A stretch of DNA of 14,606 nt from Actinomycetota bacterium (lineage in GTDB: Bacteria > Actinomycetota > Thermoleophilia > Gaiellales > Gaiellaceae): assembly GCA_005884155.1 (NCBI GenBank), contig VAXD01000013.1, positions 8,622-23,227 of the forward strand, read 5' to 3'. The translations under genes and the position numbers were made by a program. The notes under the pieces are model-generated. The model was not told the DNA's origin. It saw only the letters and a program-made list of their open reading frames with translations, and searched no databases. How positions within the stretch are numbered: position 1 is the first letter of the stretch; every line of letters starts with the position of its first letter. Positions 6,890 through 13,300 of the stretch are shown here, piece by piece.

Positions 6890-8104
6890 CTACGCGGCAG
6901 GCGCGTCGACGTAGATGCCGGCCCCGGTCTCGGGATCGAAGAAATGGAGCCGATCAGTGCGAACTGCCAGCTCGATCTGCTCCCGCTCCCGCGCATGTGT
7001 GCCCCGCTCGAGTCGCGCCACGAAGAGATTGCCTTTCTCCCTCGCCTGCTCCGCCGTCGCCTCGATCGCCTCAGCGCCGACGGCGGCGGCGACGTCTGCG
7101 CCGCGCACCGGCGCGGCACCGACGCCGAAATGCACGAGGATCTCCGAACCCATGTCCTCGCAGATGTCGGCGACCGCGCTCAGGCGCCTGTCTTCGGGCT
7201 TCGAGCTCGACAGGGCGGCGTCCTCGATGTCCTCGGGCCGGATCCCGAGGATCACCTGCCTGCCGACGAACTGCTCCAGCGCGGGCCGCTGTGCCCGTAG
7301 GGCGTCGTCCACCAGCAGGCGATGGTCGCCGAACTTCGCCAGGAGTGCCCCGTTGGAGCGCTGCAGGTCGACGGCGACGAGATTCATCGCCGGGGACCCG
7401 ATGAACTCGGCGACGAAGAGGTTGACAGGCCGGTCGTAGAGCGCCGAGGGCACGTCGAACTGCTGCAGCAGCCCGTCGCGCATGACGGCGACGCGGTCGC
7501 CGAGCGTCATCGCCTCGATCTGGTCGTGCGTAACGTAGATCGTGGTCACCTCCAGGTCGCGCTGCAGCCGGGCGATCTCGGCCCGCATCTCGACGCGGAG
7601 CTTCGCGTCCAGGTTGGACAGCGGCTCGTCCATCAGGAACGCCTGCGGTTCGCGGACGATCGCGCGGCCCATCGCGACGCGCTGCCGCTGGCCGCCGGAG
7701 AGAGTTCGCGGTCGCTTCTTGAGTACGTCGACCAGCCCCAGCACCCGGGCCGCGCGCCCGACGCGTGTCGAGATCTCGCGCTTCGGCACCTTCTGCATCT
7801 TGAGCGCGAACGCCATGTTCGCGTAGGCCGACATGTGCGGGTAGAGAGCGTAATTCTGGAAGATCATCGCGATGTCGCGGCCCTTGGGCGGGACGCGGTT
7901 CACGACTCGGTCGCCGAGCCAGACCCGGCCATCGGTGATCTCCTCCAGCCCCGCGACCATGCGCAGCGCGGAGGTCTTGCCGCAGCCTGATGGGCCGACG
8001 AGGACGACGAGCTCCGCGTCTTCGATCTCGAGGTCGAGCTCGTCCACGGCCCTGGTGCCGTCCGCGTAGACCTTCGTCAGCTTCTCGAGCTTGATCTCCG
8101 CCAC
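6890..8104 (-). CDS. Sugar ABC transporter ATP-binding protein, MalK/UgpC type
   Basis: A 404-residue ATPase that powers a CUT1 importer. The nucleotide-binding domain shows Walker A GPSGCGKT (37-44), the Q-loop in FQNYALYPHM, the ABC signature LSGGQRQR (135-142), Walker B FLMDEPLSNLD (157-167) and the H-loop His at 193 in VTHD. The C-terminal third is the MalK-type regulatory region: FIGSPAMNLV, LGIRPEDIED, and an end rich in beta strands that closes with DRLHFFDPETGAGIYVDAP. That tail usually contacts regulators or a shared energy module, and ATPases of this class can serve several transporters. GTG 8104 is preceded by GAAGGGCGCGA, a weak ribosome site. It is divergent from the permease genes, not in their operon, although 59 bp apart, so it likely shares a control region with them. 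Confidence 0.93.
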   Translation of the reverse strand: MAEIKLEKLTKVYADGTRAVDELDLEIEDAELVVLVGPSGCGKTSALRMVAGLEEITDGRVWLGDRVVNRVPPKGRDIAMIFQNYALYPHMSAYANMAFALKMQKVPKREISTRVGRAARVLGLVDVLKKRPRTLSGGQRQRVAMGRAIVREPQAFLMDEPLSNLDAKLRVEMRAEIARLQRDLEVTTIYVTHDQIEAMTLGDRVAVMRDGLLQQFDVPSALYDRPVNLFVAEFIGSPAMNLVAVDLQRSNGALLAKFGDHRLLVDDALRAQRPALEQFVGRQVILGIRPEDIEDAALSSSKPEDRRLSAVADICEDMGSEILVHFGVGAAPVRGADVAAAVGAEAIEATAEQAREKGNLFVARLERGTHAREREQIELAVRTDRLHFFDPETGAGIYVDAPAA

Positions 8105-8163
8105 TCGCGCCCTTCGTGCGAACGCGCGGAACCATACTTCGTCCCTGTTAACATCGCGCCGCC
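8105..8163. promoter_or_regulatory. Divergent promoter region of the ABC transporter
   Basis: This 59-bp gap separates the ATPase (minus) from the first permease (plus), so it must carry start signals for both directions unless transcription comes from elsewhere. It contains the palindrome TGTTAACA (8146-8153), an AT-rich island in GC-rich sequence that could be a repressor half-site or part of a -10 box. TAACAT (8149-8154) lies nine bases before the TTG start. On the minus strand TATGGT (8136-8131) is a candidate -10 box about 26 nt before the GTG. No regulator gene is present in the window. Confidence 0.4.
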
Positions 8164-9180
8164 TTGGAAGCCGTGGCCCGGGCCCAGTCCGGACGACGGC
8201 GCTGGAGGGATCTCCTCGAAGAGCGCCGTTTTCTTGCTCCCGTGCTTATCGGCCCAGCGGTCCTCTTCATCGTCCTGCTCGTCGGCGTTCCCCTTGGCCT
8301 CGCCGTCTATCTCAGCCTTACCAATGCGACCGCCGGCTCGCTCACCGGCCACTGGGTCGGCTTCCACAACTTCGTCGACGTCTGGAACACCCCGAACTTC
8401 CGCACCGCGCTGAAGAACACCATCGTCTTCACGCTCGCTTCGCAGGCGCTCGTGGTCGTAGGGGCCGCAATTCTCGCGCACGCGCTGCTCCGGCCCTTCC
8501 GAGGCCGCTGGTTCCTGCGCTTCCTGATCGTGCTCCCCTGGGCCGCGCCCGTCGCTCTGAGCACGATCGGCTTCCTCTGGATCTTCGATTCGCAGTTCAG
8601 CGTCCTCAACTGGACGCTCGTGCACGATCTGCTGCCCGGCGGCGGCCACTTCTACCTCTACAAGCCGGTCAACTGGTTGCTCGGCGGCATTGACCACCTG
8701 CCCTTCGTGCACGCCGGCAAGGTAGACCCGCTCAACCCGCCGCAGTGGCTGGGCCAGGAAACGCTGGCAAAGCTCTCGATCATCCTGGTGCAGGCGTGGC
8801 GGATACTCCCCTTCGCGACCGTGATCTTCCTCGCCGGGCTCTCCTCGATCCCGGCCGAAGTGGAGGACGCCGCCCGGATGGACGGCGCGACCGGCCTGCG
8901 GAAGTTCTGGCACGTGACGCTGCCGCTACAGCTGCCGATCGCCGTCGTCGCCCTCCTGTTCGGGATCGTGTTCACGGCCACCGACATGACCGTCGTCTAC
9001 GTGCTCACGAACGGCGGGCCGTTCAACAGCACCCAGGTGCTGACCACGTGGGCGTACCAGACCGGCATCGTCTCCAGCTCGCTGGGCGAGGGCGCGGCCG
9101 TCTCGCTGTACCTGCTGCCGGTGCTCGCGGTGATCGCGATCCTGATGCTCCGCTTCGCGCGGAAGGTGGAGGTCAGCTAA
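8164..9180 (+). CDS. Sugar ABC transporter permease (MalF/UgpA type)
   Basis: A 338-residue inner-membrane protein. A short basic N terminus (RRRWRDLLEERR) precedes the first membrane segment (LAPVLIGPAVLFIVLLVGVP), and several more follow. The EAA loop that docks on the ATPase reads EVEDAARMDGATGLRKFWHVTLP, with its conserved Gly, and the typical NGGPFNSTQVLTTWAYQTGI lies near the C terminus. A periplasmic loop of about 55 residues (from FDSQFSVLNW to PPQWLGQE) is present between membrane segments, longer than in minimal members. TTG 8164 is the longest start; GTG 8173 is an alternative, and neither has a clear Shine-Dalgarno. The second permease begins 2 nt after the stop. With two permeases of unequal type this fits a CUT1 oligosaccharide or polyol importer; the substrate cannot be read from sequence. 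Confidence 0.92.
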   Translation: MEAVARAQSGRRRWRDLLEERRFLAPVLIGPAVLFIVLLVGVPLGLAVYLSLTNATAGSLTGHWVGFHNFVDVWNTPNFRTALKNTIVFTLASQALVVVGAAILAHALLRPFRGRWFLRFLIVLPWAAPVALSTIGFLWIFDSQFSVLNWTLVHDLLPGGGHFYLYKPVNWLLGGIDHLPFVHAGKVDPLNPPQWLGQETLAKLSIILVQAWRILPFATVIFLAGLSSIPAEVEDAARMDGATGLRKFWHVTLPLQLPIAVVALLFGIVFTATDMTVVYVLTNGGPFNSTQVLTTWAYQTGIVSSSLGEGAAVSLYLLPVLAVIAILMLRFARKVEVS

Positions 9181-9182
9181 CC

Positions 9183-10046
9183 GTGACCTGGAGCGCGATC
9201 CGCTCGCACGGACTCTCCTACCTGATCGTCGGGCCCTTCGCGATCGTCCTGGCGTTCCCCTTCTACTGGATGGTGACTACCGCGCTGAAGACGAACGGCG
9301 ACCTCTACAACCTTGCGAACGTCCCCTTCAAGTTCACGACCACGAAGGGAGATCCCGAAGGCCACTCCCCGACCCTCCGTCACATCAGCTTCATCTTCCA
9401 CCAGACGCACTACGTGCGCTGGCTCGAGAACACGGTTTTCGTGGGCGCGCTCGTGGTCGTGATCACGCTCGTCCTCGCCCTTCCGGCCGGCTACGCGCTC
9501 GCGCGTCTCTCCGGCCGTCTCGGGCAGAGCGTCGGGGTCGGGATCTTCCTCACGTACCTCGTCCCCCCTACCCTGCTCTTCCTTCCGCTCTCACGAGTGA
9601 TCTCGAAGCTCGGGCTCGAGGACCGGCTCTGGTCCCTCGTCCTGGTCTACCCGTCCTTCACGGTTCCCTTCTCCGTGTGGCTCCTGATGGGCTTCTTCAG
9701 GACGATCCCACTGGAGCTGGAGGACGCGGCCATGATGGACGGCTGTTCGCGGCTGACGGCGCTTTGGCGGGTGATCTTCCCGATTTCGCTTCCGGGCATC
9801 CTGACAGTCGTGATCTTCACGTTCTCGCTCTGCGTGAACGACTTCGTCTACGCGATCTCGTTCATCTCGACCTCGTCCAACCGAACGCTCTCCGTCGGCG
9901 TGCCGACCGACCTGATCCGCGGAGACGTCTTTTTCTGGCAGTCGCTGATGGCGGCGACCTTGATTCCGAGCATCCTGCTGGCGCTGCTCTACAACAGCTT
10001 CCTCAACCGTTTCATCGAGGGTTTCACCGGAGGGGCGTTCCGTTGA
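9183..10046 (+). CDS. Sugar ABC transporter permease (MalG/UgpE type)
   Basis: A 287-residue partner permease. The first membrane segment (YLIVGPFAIVLAFPFYWMVTT) is followed by the family phrase ALKTNGDLYN. Further helices include VFVGALVVVITLVLALPAGYAL and IFLTYLVPPTLLFLPL. The EAA loop reads LELEDAAMMDGCSRLTALWR, with the Gly that fits the ATPase groove, and the C terminus ends FIEGFTGGAFR, like the usual RxxxGLTxGAVK tail of MalG homologues. I chose GTG 9183, two bases after the upstream stop, with GGAGG inside the end of the previous gene about 10 nt ahead. It is cotranscribed with the first permease and with the binding-protein gene 47 nt downstream. Confidence 0.93.
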   Translation: MTWSAIRSHGLSYLIVGPFAIVLAFPFYWMVTTALKTNGDLYNLANVPFKFTTTKGDPEGHSPTLRHISFIFHQTHYVRWLENTVFVGALVVVITLVLALPAGYALARLSGRLGQSVGVGIFLTYLVPPTLLFLPLSRVISKLGLEDRLWSLVLVYPSFTVPFSVWLLMGFFRTIPLELEDAAMMDGCSRLTALWRVIFPISLPGILTVVIFTFSLCVNDFVYAISFISTSSNRTLSVGVPTDLIRGDVFFWQSLMAATLIPSILLALLYNSFLNRFIEGFTGGAFR

Positions 10047-10093
10047 GGCAAGAACGACAGAGGTCGGCGAAACGAAAGGAAAGGAGGGAGGAA

Positions 10094-11471
10094 ATGTCAA
10101 AGGACGACGAGCTTGAGGAACTAGGGCTTACCGGTGGCCTCACCCGCCGCGAGATCGTGCGCAAGGCGTTCGGCGGGTTCGTGGTCCTCTACGGTGGCGC
10201 GCTCACGAAGACGGCCGCCGCCGCCGGAGTACCCAAGTTCCGGCACAGGGAGCTCAAGAACACGCTCCGCATCATCCAATGGAGCCACTTCGTTCCAGCG
10301 TACGACACGTGGTTCGACGGCACCTACACGAAGAAGTGGGGGCAGGCGCACGACACGGACGTCCAGGTCGACCACATCAACCTCGCGCTGCTCCCGGCGC
10401 GGGCGAAGGCCGAGGTAGCCGCGCGCAGTGGGCACGACATCTTCGGCCATCTCTCGCCCCAGGCAGGGCTCGAAGACAGCGTCATCAACCACCGAGAGAT
10501 CGTCGAGGAGGTCCAGCACAAGGTCGGCAAAGTCGGCAAGATCGGCTACCGGAGCTGCTACAACCCGAAGACGAAGAAGTGGCACGGGTTTCCGGAGAAC
10601 TTCGTCCCGGACCCGGTTCACTACCGCAAGGATCTCTTCCACCAGGTCGGCGTCAAATCGCCGAATACGTGGCACGACGTCCTCGTCGCAGCACCGAAGC
10701 TGAAGGCGATCGGACACCCAGTCGGGATCGGGATGTCCAACGAGCTCGACTCGAACATGGCTCTGATCGCGCTACTCCAGTGCTTCGGCGGCTTCATTCA
10801 GGACGCCCATGCGCGCGTGACCATCAACAGCAAAGGCACCCGCGAAGCGCTTGTTCAAGCAGGGCATGACAGACGAGGTCTTCGCGTGGACCGCCGCCTC
10901 GAACAACCAGGGGTATCTCGCGGGGCGTCTCTCGCTCGCCCTGAACGCGATCTCGATCGTTCGAAGCGCGGAGGCCCAGAACCCGACGCTCGCGGCGAAC
11001 ACGGCACTCCTGCCCATTCCGGCCGGAGCGGACCGGCGCCTCGGCCTCGAGCACGTAATGGGTGTCTACACGATCTGGAACTTCACGGCGAAGTCACAGC
11101 AGAAGCTCGCCAAGCGGTTCATCGCCGACCTCGAGAGTCACTACGCGGCCGCCTTCAAGGCCAGCAAGTACTACAACTTCCCAGCCTTCCCGAAGGCCGT
11201 GTACGACTACCGGAAGCGCCTCGGCGCCGACAACCACCCGCCGAAGGGGAAGTACCGGATCCTCGACACCATCGCGCGGAAGTACACGGCCAACATCGGC
11301 TATCCGGGCTTCTCCAACGCGGCCATCGACGAGATCTTCAACACGTTCCTGATCCCGCAGATGTTCGCTCAGGTCGCCCAGGACAAGATGACGCCGGCCG
11401 CAGCGGCAAAGGCCGCGGAGCACGACATGAAGCGGATCTTCGCCAAGTGGAGGAAGATCGGGAAGATCTGA
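10094..11471 (+). pseudogene. Family 1 extracellular solute-binding protein, frameshifted
   Basis: This would be the sugar-binding lipoprotein-like or Tat-exported component. The start at ATG 10094 follows a strong AAGGAGGGAGG. The N terminus has a twin-arginine-type signal, TRREIVRKAFGGF, then a small hydrophobic stretch and AAAAG. The first frame is good through codon 252 (INSKGTREA, at 10849). The protein then continues in another frame from 10851 as LFKQGMTDEVFAWTAASNNQ to a stop at 11471. In relatives about six residues lie between TREA and the L-F/Y-K-x-GMTDEVF motif; here a single base remains, so roughly 17 nt appear lost. The downstream 206 codons keep normal composition and end MKRIFAKWRKIGKI. 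If the deletion is real, the importer has no binding protein from this locus; if not, the transporter is intact. Confidence 0.85.
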
Positions 11472-11477
11472 CCGGCA

Positions 11478-11509
11478 CGCCGGGGCCCGGCCCCGCCGGG
11501 TCCCCGGCG
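11478..11509. terminator. Long GC hairpin between convergent genes
   Basis: Six bases after the solute-binding protein stop, CGCCGGGG pairs with CCCCGGCG and, inside it, CCCGGC pairs with GCCGGG around a CCC loop. This makes a 14-bp stem with one bulged T. The plus-strand operon ends here, and the zinc-ribbon gene converges from the other side. There is no clear U-run after it on either strand, so it may work as an mRNA 3' stabiliser or a bidirectional, U-tract-poor terminator, which is common in actinobacteria. Confidence 0.65.
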
Positions 11510-11514
11510 CTATT

Positions 11515-11556
11515 CGTCGCGATGACGGTTTCGGCCCGCACATCCCGAATTGTGCC
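11515..11556 (-). repeat. 42-nt direct repeat, copy 2 (orphan gene-start sequence)
   Basis: On the minus strand GGCACAATT is followed at the same spacing by GTG and codons for RAETVIAT, the same nine-codon start as the DHH gene. The resemblance then ends abruptly at AATAGC. Compared with copy 1 at 6808-6849, 32 of 42 bases agree and the codon differences are synonymous (CGG for CGC, GAA for GAG, ACC for ACG). The frame continues only into the antisense of the binding-protein gene, so it probably does not encode a functional protein. It lies 43 bp beyond the end of the transporter block. Confidence 0.65.
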
Positions 11557-11574
11557 CTTGTCCTTCGCCGGAGG

Positions 11575-11811
11575 CTACGGCTGCATGACCCAGGGGCTCG
11601 TCTCCGGTCTTTCCCACAGATCGCCGCCGCAGACACGGCACGAACGGAGTAGGCCGACGCAGGCGACCTTGTTGCCGCAGGAGACGCAGCAGAACCGTCC
11701 GACCGCCGGGAATCCTGCCTGGTGGAACTCGATGTACTCCTCGAGCGGGCTCGGCTCGGCTTCCGTGTGCGGCCGTGCCCACTCTCGCATTCGCATCGAC
11801 ATGGCGGTCAC
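11575..11811 (-). CDS. Small zinc-ribbon protein, function unknown
   Basis: A 78-residue protein with two CxxC pairs: FCCVSCGNKVACVGLL and SCRVCGGDLWER, spaced about 14 residues apart. Before them is EEYIEFHQAGFPAVGR, which resembles small actinobacterial zinc-ribbon proteins with a G-x-x-x-P-x-x-G-x-[YF]-x-C lead. The ribbon likely binds one zinc; the role is unknown and may be nucleic acid or protein binding. The start at GTG 11811 overlaps the stop of the upstream Ig-like gene as GTGA, with AGGA ahead of it; ATG 11802 is an alternative. The overlap suggests it is translated with the secreted protein, although that gene is frameshifted here. Confidence 0.7.
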   Translation of the reverse strand: MTAMSMRMREWARPHTEAEPSPLEEYIEFHQAGFPAVGRFCCVSCGNKVACVGLLRSCRVCGGDLWERPETSPWVMQP

Positions 11812-12760
11812 CGGTTCCTGTGCCGCGGCGGGAGCGCGACCGCGCTCTTGTGCCTGGCCTTCGCCGTAGGTGTCTTCGCGACGACCAGCAGGACGAGTCG
11901 CTTCGACAACGCGGTCTTCTGCAGGCGCAGCGACAGCGTCACCGCGCCCTGGCGGCCTGTGCGAACCGTCTGCGGCCGCTTGGCGAGGAACCCCCTCTTG
12001 GTCGCGCTGACGCTGATCCGCGCGCCGACCACCAGCCGGCCGAGGCGATCCTTCGTGGTCACCGTCATCCGAAGGCTGTGCCTGCGAAGGACATTCTTCG
12101 TCGAGAAACGCACCTTCGCGACGCGGATGCCGTTGGCATTCGCAGCGTTGACCGTCAGCTGACGGCCTTGCGTCTGGACTACGCCCTGCCTGTCCGTGGC
12201 GGCCAGCGTGATCGTCGTGGTCGTGCCGGGAACCTGGACCACGTACGAGTGATCGCCCGTGATGTGGCTGAGCACGTCTTCGCCGTTGAGGGTCAGGCTG
12301 GAGAGCCGGCCGGCGTCCGCGACCGACCCGCTGACGGTCAGCGGGAGCGCGTCATTGCCGAGGATAGGCGTGAGGAACGAGGCCCCCGCCTGCTCGACGT
12401 CGTCGAGGACGCCGGCGGGAATGACGCCGGTGGGCCCGACGAGTGATCCTGTCAGCGGGATCTGCCCGCCGGATCGGAGAGGGCGAGATCGAGTGTGCTG
12501 GCTCCGTTGAGGTTTACGTTCGCGGCGAAGCTGCCGTTCGAGTGGACCGTCACGGGCTGACCGTTCACGGCGAGGTTCAGGCCCGCTCCACCTGAGCCGA
12601 CCGAGCCTGTGAGCATGGCGGTCCCGTTCGCCAGGACGACGGGGCCGAGGTTGAGCAACTGCTGTGATGCGGGCAGCCCGCTCGGGGCTGCGATCAGGGT
12701 CAGCGCCGCGGCCAATACGACAGCGGCGAGACCCGCACGGATGTTCGTCATGTGAGTCAT
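11808..12760 (-). pseudogene. Secreted Ig-like / beta-sandwich surface protein, frameshifted
   Basis: The N-terminal piece starts at ATG 12760 (or 12751), with a signal peptide (basic MTNIR, then LAAVVLAAALTLIAA and a likely cut near PASQQ). Beta-rich sequence follows: LANGTAMLTGSVGSGG, then VNGQPVTVHSNGSFAANVNL. The frame is lost after LSDPAG (around 12462-12469) and would stop at 12452. The protein resumes in another frame as QIPLTGSLVGPTGVIP and runs about 215 residues to 11808. It includes a second beta-sandwich part (LTVSGSVADAGRLSSLTLNG, YVVQVPGTTTTITLAATD) and a basic C-terminal domain with VRTGRQGAVTLSLRLQK and KARHKSA. Repeated Gly-rich, Ig-like strands with no enzymatic motif suggest an extracellular binding or structural role. 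I cannot name a family with certainty. A few residues between AG and QIPL seem to be missing. Confidence 0.7.
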
Positions 12761-12773
12761 GCCACCAAGAAAG

Positions 12774-12796
12774 CCGCACTTTGCTGAAACTTGCGG
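12774..12796. promoter_or_regulatory. Dyad sequence 1 upstream of the Ig-like gene
   Basis: A 23-bp imperfect inverted repeat runs from CCGCA to TGCGG, its arms carrying TTT against AAA, only 14 bp before the upstream-most start codon of the secreted-protein gene. It resembles the second dyad at 12875-12897 (15 of 23 positions agree, including the shared right arm AAACTTGCG). The position is right for an operator overlapping a ribosome-binding region or promoter. Between the two dyads also lies a perfect 12-bp palindrome, CCGGCGCGCCGG (12811-12822). Confidence 0.35.
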
Positions 12797-12874
12797 GGGA
12801 TCTTTTGGGGCCGGCGCGCCGGGATGGAGGGGGAGAGGGAGGCACGCCGACCCCGCTCGAGTCCTACAAAGTGG

Positions 12875-12897
12875 CCGCAAGTGCCGAAAACTTGCGC
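12875..12897. promoter_or_regulatory. Dyad sequence 2 between ridA and the Ig-like gene
   Basis: The arms CGCAAGT (12876-12882) and ACTTGCG (12890-12896) are a perfect 7-bp inverted repeat with a 7-bp spacer. The right arm is also part of an overlapping perfect palindrome CTTGCGCAAG (12891-12900). The site lies 14 bp after the ridA stop. It could be an operator paired with dyad 1, or a weak terminator hairpin for the ridA operon; no U-run is visible. Confidence 0.4.
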
Positions 12898-12910
12898 AAG
12901 CTAAGTGCGC

Positions 12911-13300
12911 TCAGAGGAGCGCGATCGCTTCGATCTCGACCTTCGCGCCGGACGGCAGCGCGGAGACCTCGATCGTCGCCCGCGCCGGCGGCTGCTCACC
13001 GACGTGGCTCGCGTAGACCTCGTTCATCGCCGCGAAGTCGCCGAGGTCCGTCAGGTAGACCGTCGTCTTGACTAGGCGATCGAGCCCGCTGCCGGCCTCC
13101 TCGAGGATCGCGCGAAGGTTCGAGAACACCTGCTCGGTCTGCTCCCCGATCCCGCCGCTGAACTCCGTGTCGCCCGGCCGCAACCCGAGCTGGCCGGACA
13201 CGAAGACGAGCCCGGCTGCCTTGATCGCCTGCGAGTACGGCGCCCCCTGGAACGGTGCCGGGGCCGCCTCGGTTCGAACCACCGTCTTGCCCTGCGTCAC
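12911..13300 (-). CDS. ridA: RidA-family enamine/imine deaminase
   Basis: A 129-residue YjgF/YER057c/UK114 protein. The usual landmarks are present: PYSQAI (21-26), VFVSGQLGL (32-40), NLRAILEEAG, VKTTVYLTDLGDFAAMNEVY, PPARATIEV with the catalytic R107, and VEIEAIA (121-127). RidA hydrolyses reactive 2-aminoacrylate and related imines made by PLP enzymes, protecting other PLP enzymes. The start at GTG 13300 overlaps the HisB-like stop as GTGA and has GGAGGGAAGA ahead of it, so the two are translationally coupled. All residues expected for deaminase activity are there, so this looks like an active member, not one of the Rid subfamilies that lost the Arg. The first residues, TQGKTVVRTEAAPAPFQG, are slightly longer than in E. 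coli RidA. Confidence 0.93.
   Translation of the reverse strand: MTQGKTVVRTEAAPAPFQGAPYSQAIKAAGLVFVSGQLGLRPGDTEFSGGIGEQTEQVFSNLRAILEEAGSGLDRLVKTTVYLTDLGDFAAMNEVYASHVGEQPPARATIEVSALPSGAKVEIEAIALL

Noticed and set aside
11338..11541. Minus-strand frame starting VRAETVIAT as a real small protein
   Set aside because: Past the nine repeat codons it is Pro/Arg/Ser-rich and antisense to the end of the binding-protein gene, with no family features. It is treated as an orphan gene-start repeat instead.
9677..11869. 730-codon plus-strand open frame across permease 2 and the binding protein
   Set aside because: Only its middle part (codons from 10094 to 10849) is real coding, in the binding protein. 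The rest is the wrong frame of the permease or runs past the frameshift in high-GC sequence.
11521..11869. Plus-strand peptide MTVSAR..IVP.S.A shared by both repeat copies
   Set aside because: The third-position mismatches fit either strand equally. The minus strand at copy 1 is the true start of a DHH domain, so the plus-strand similarity is a by-product.
12811..12822. Perfect palindrome CCGGCGCGCCGG as an operator
   Set aside because: GC-only palindromes of this size arise by chance in such GC-rich DNA, and nothing else supports it.
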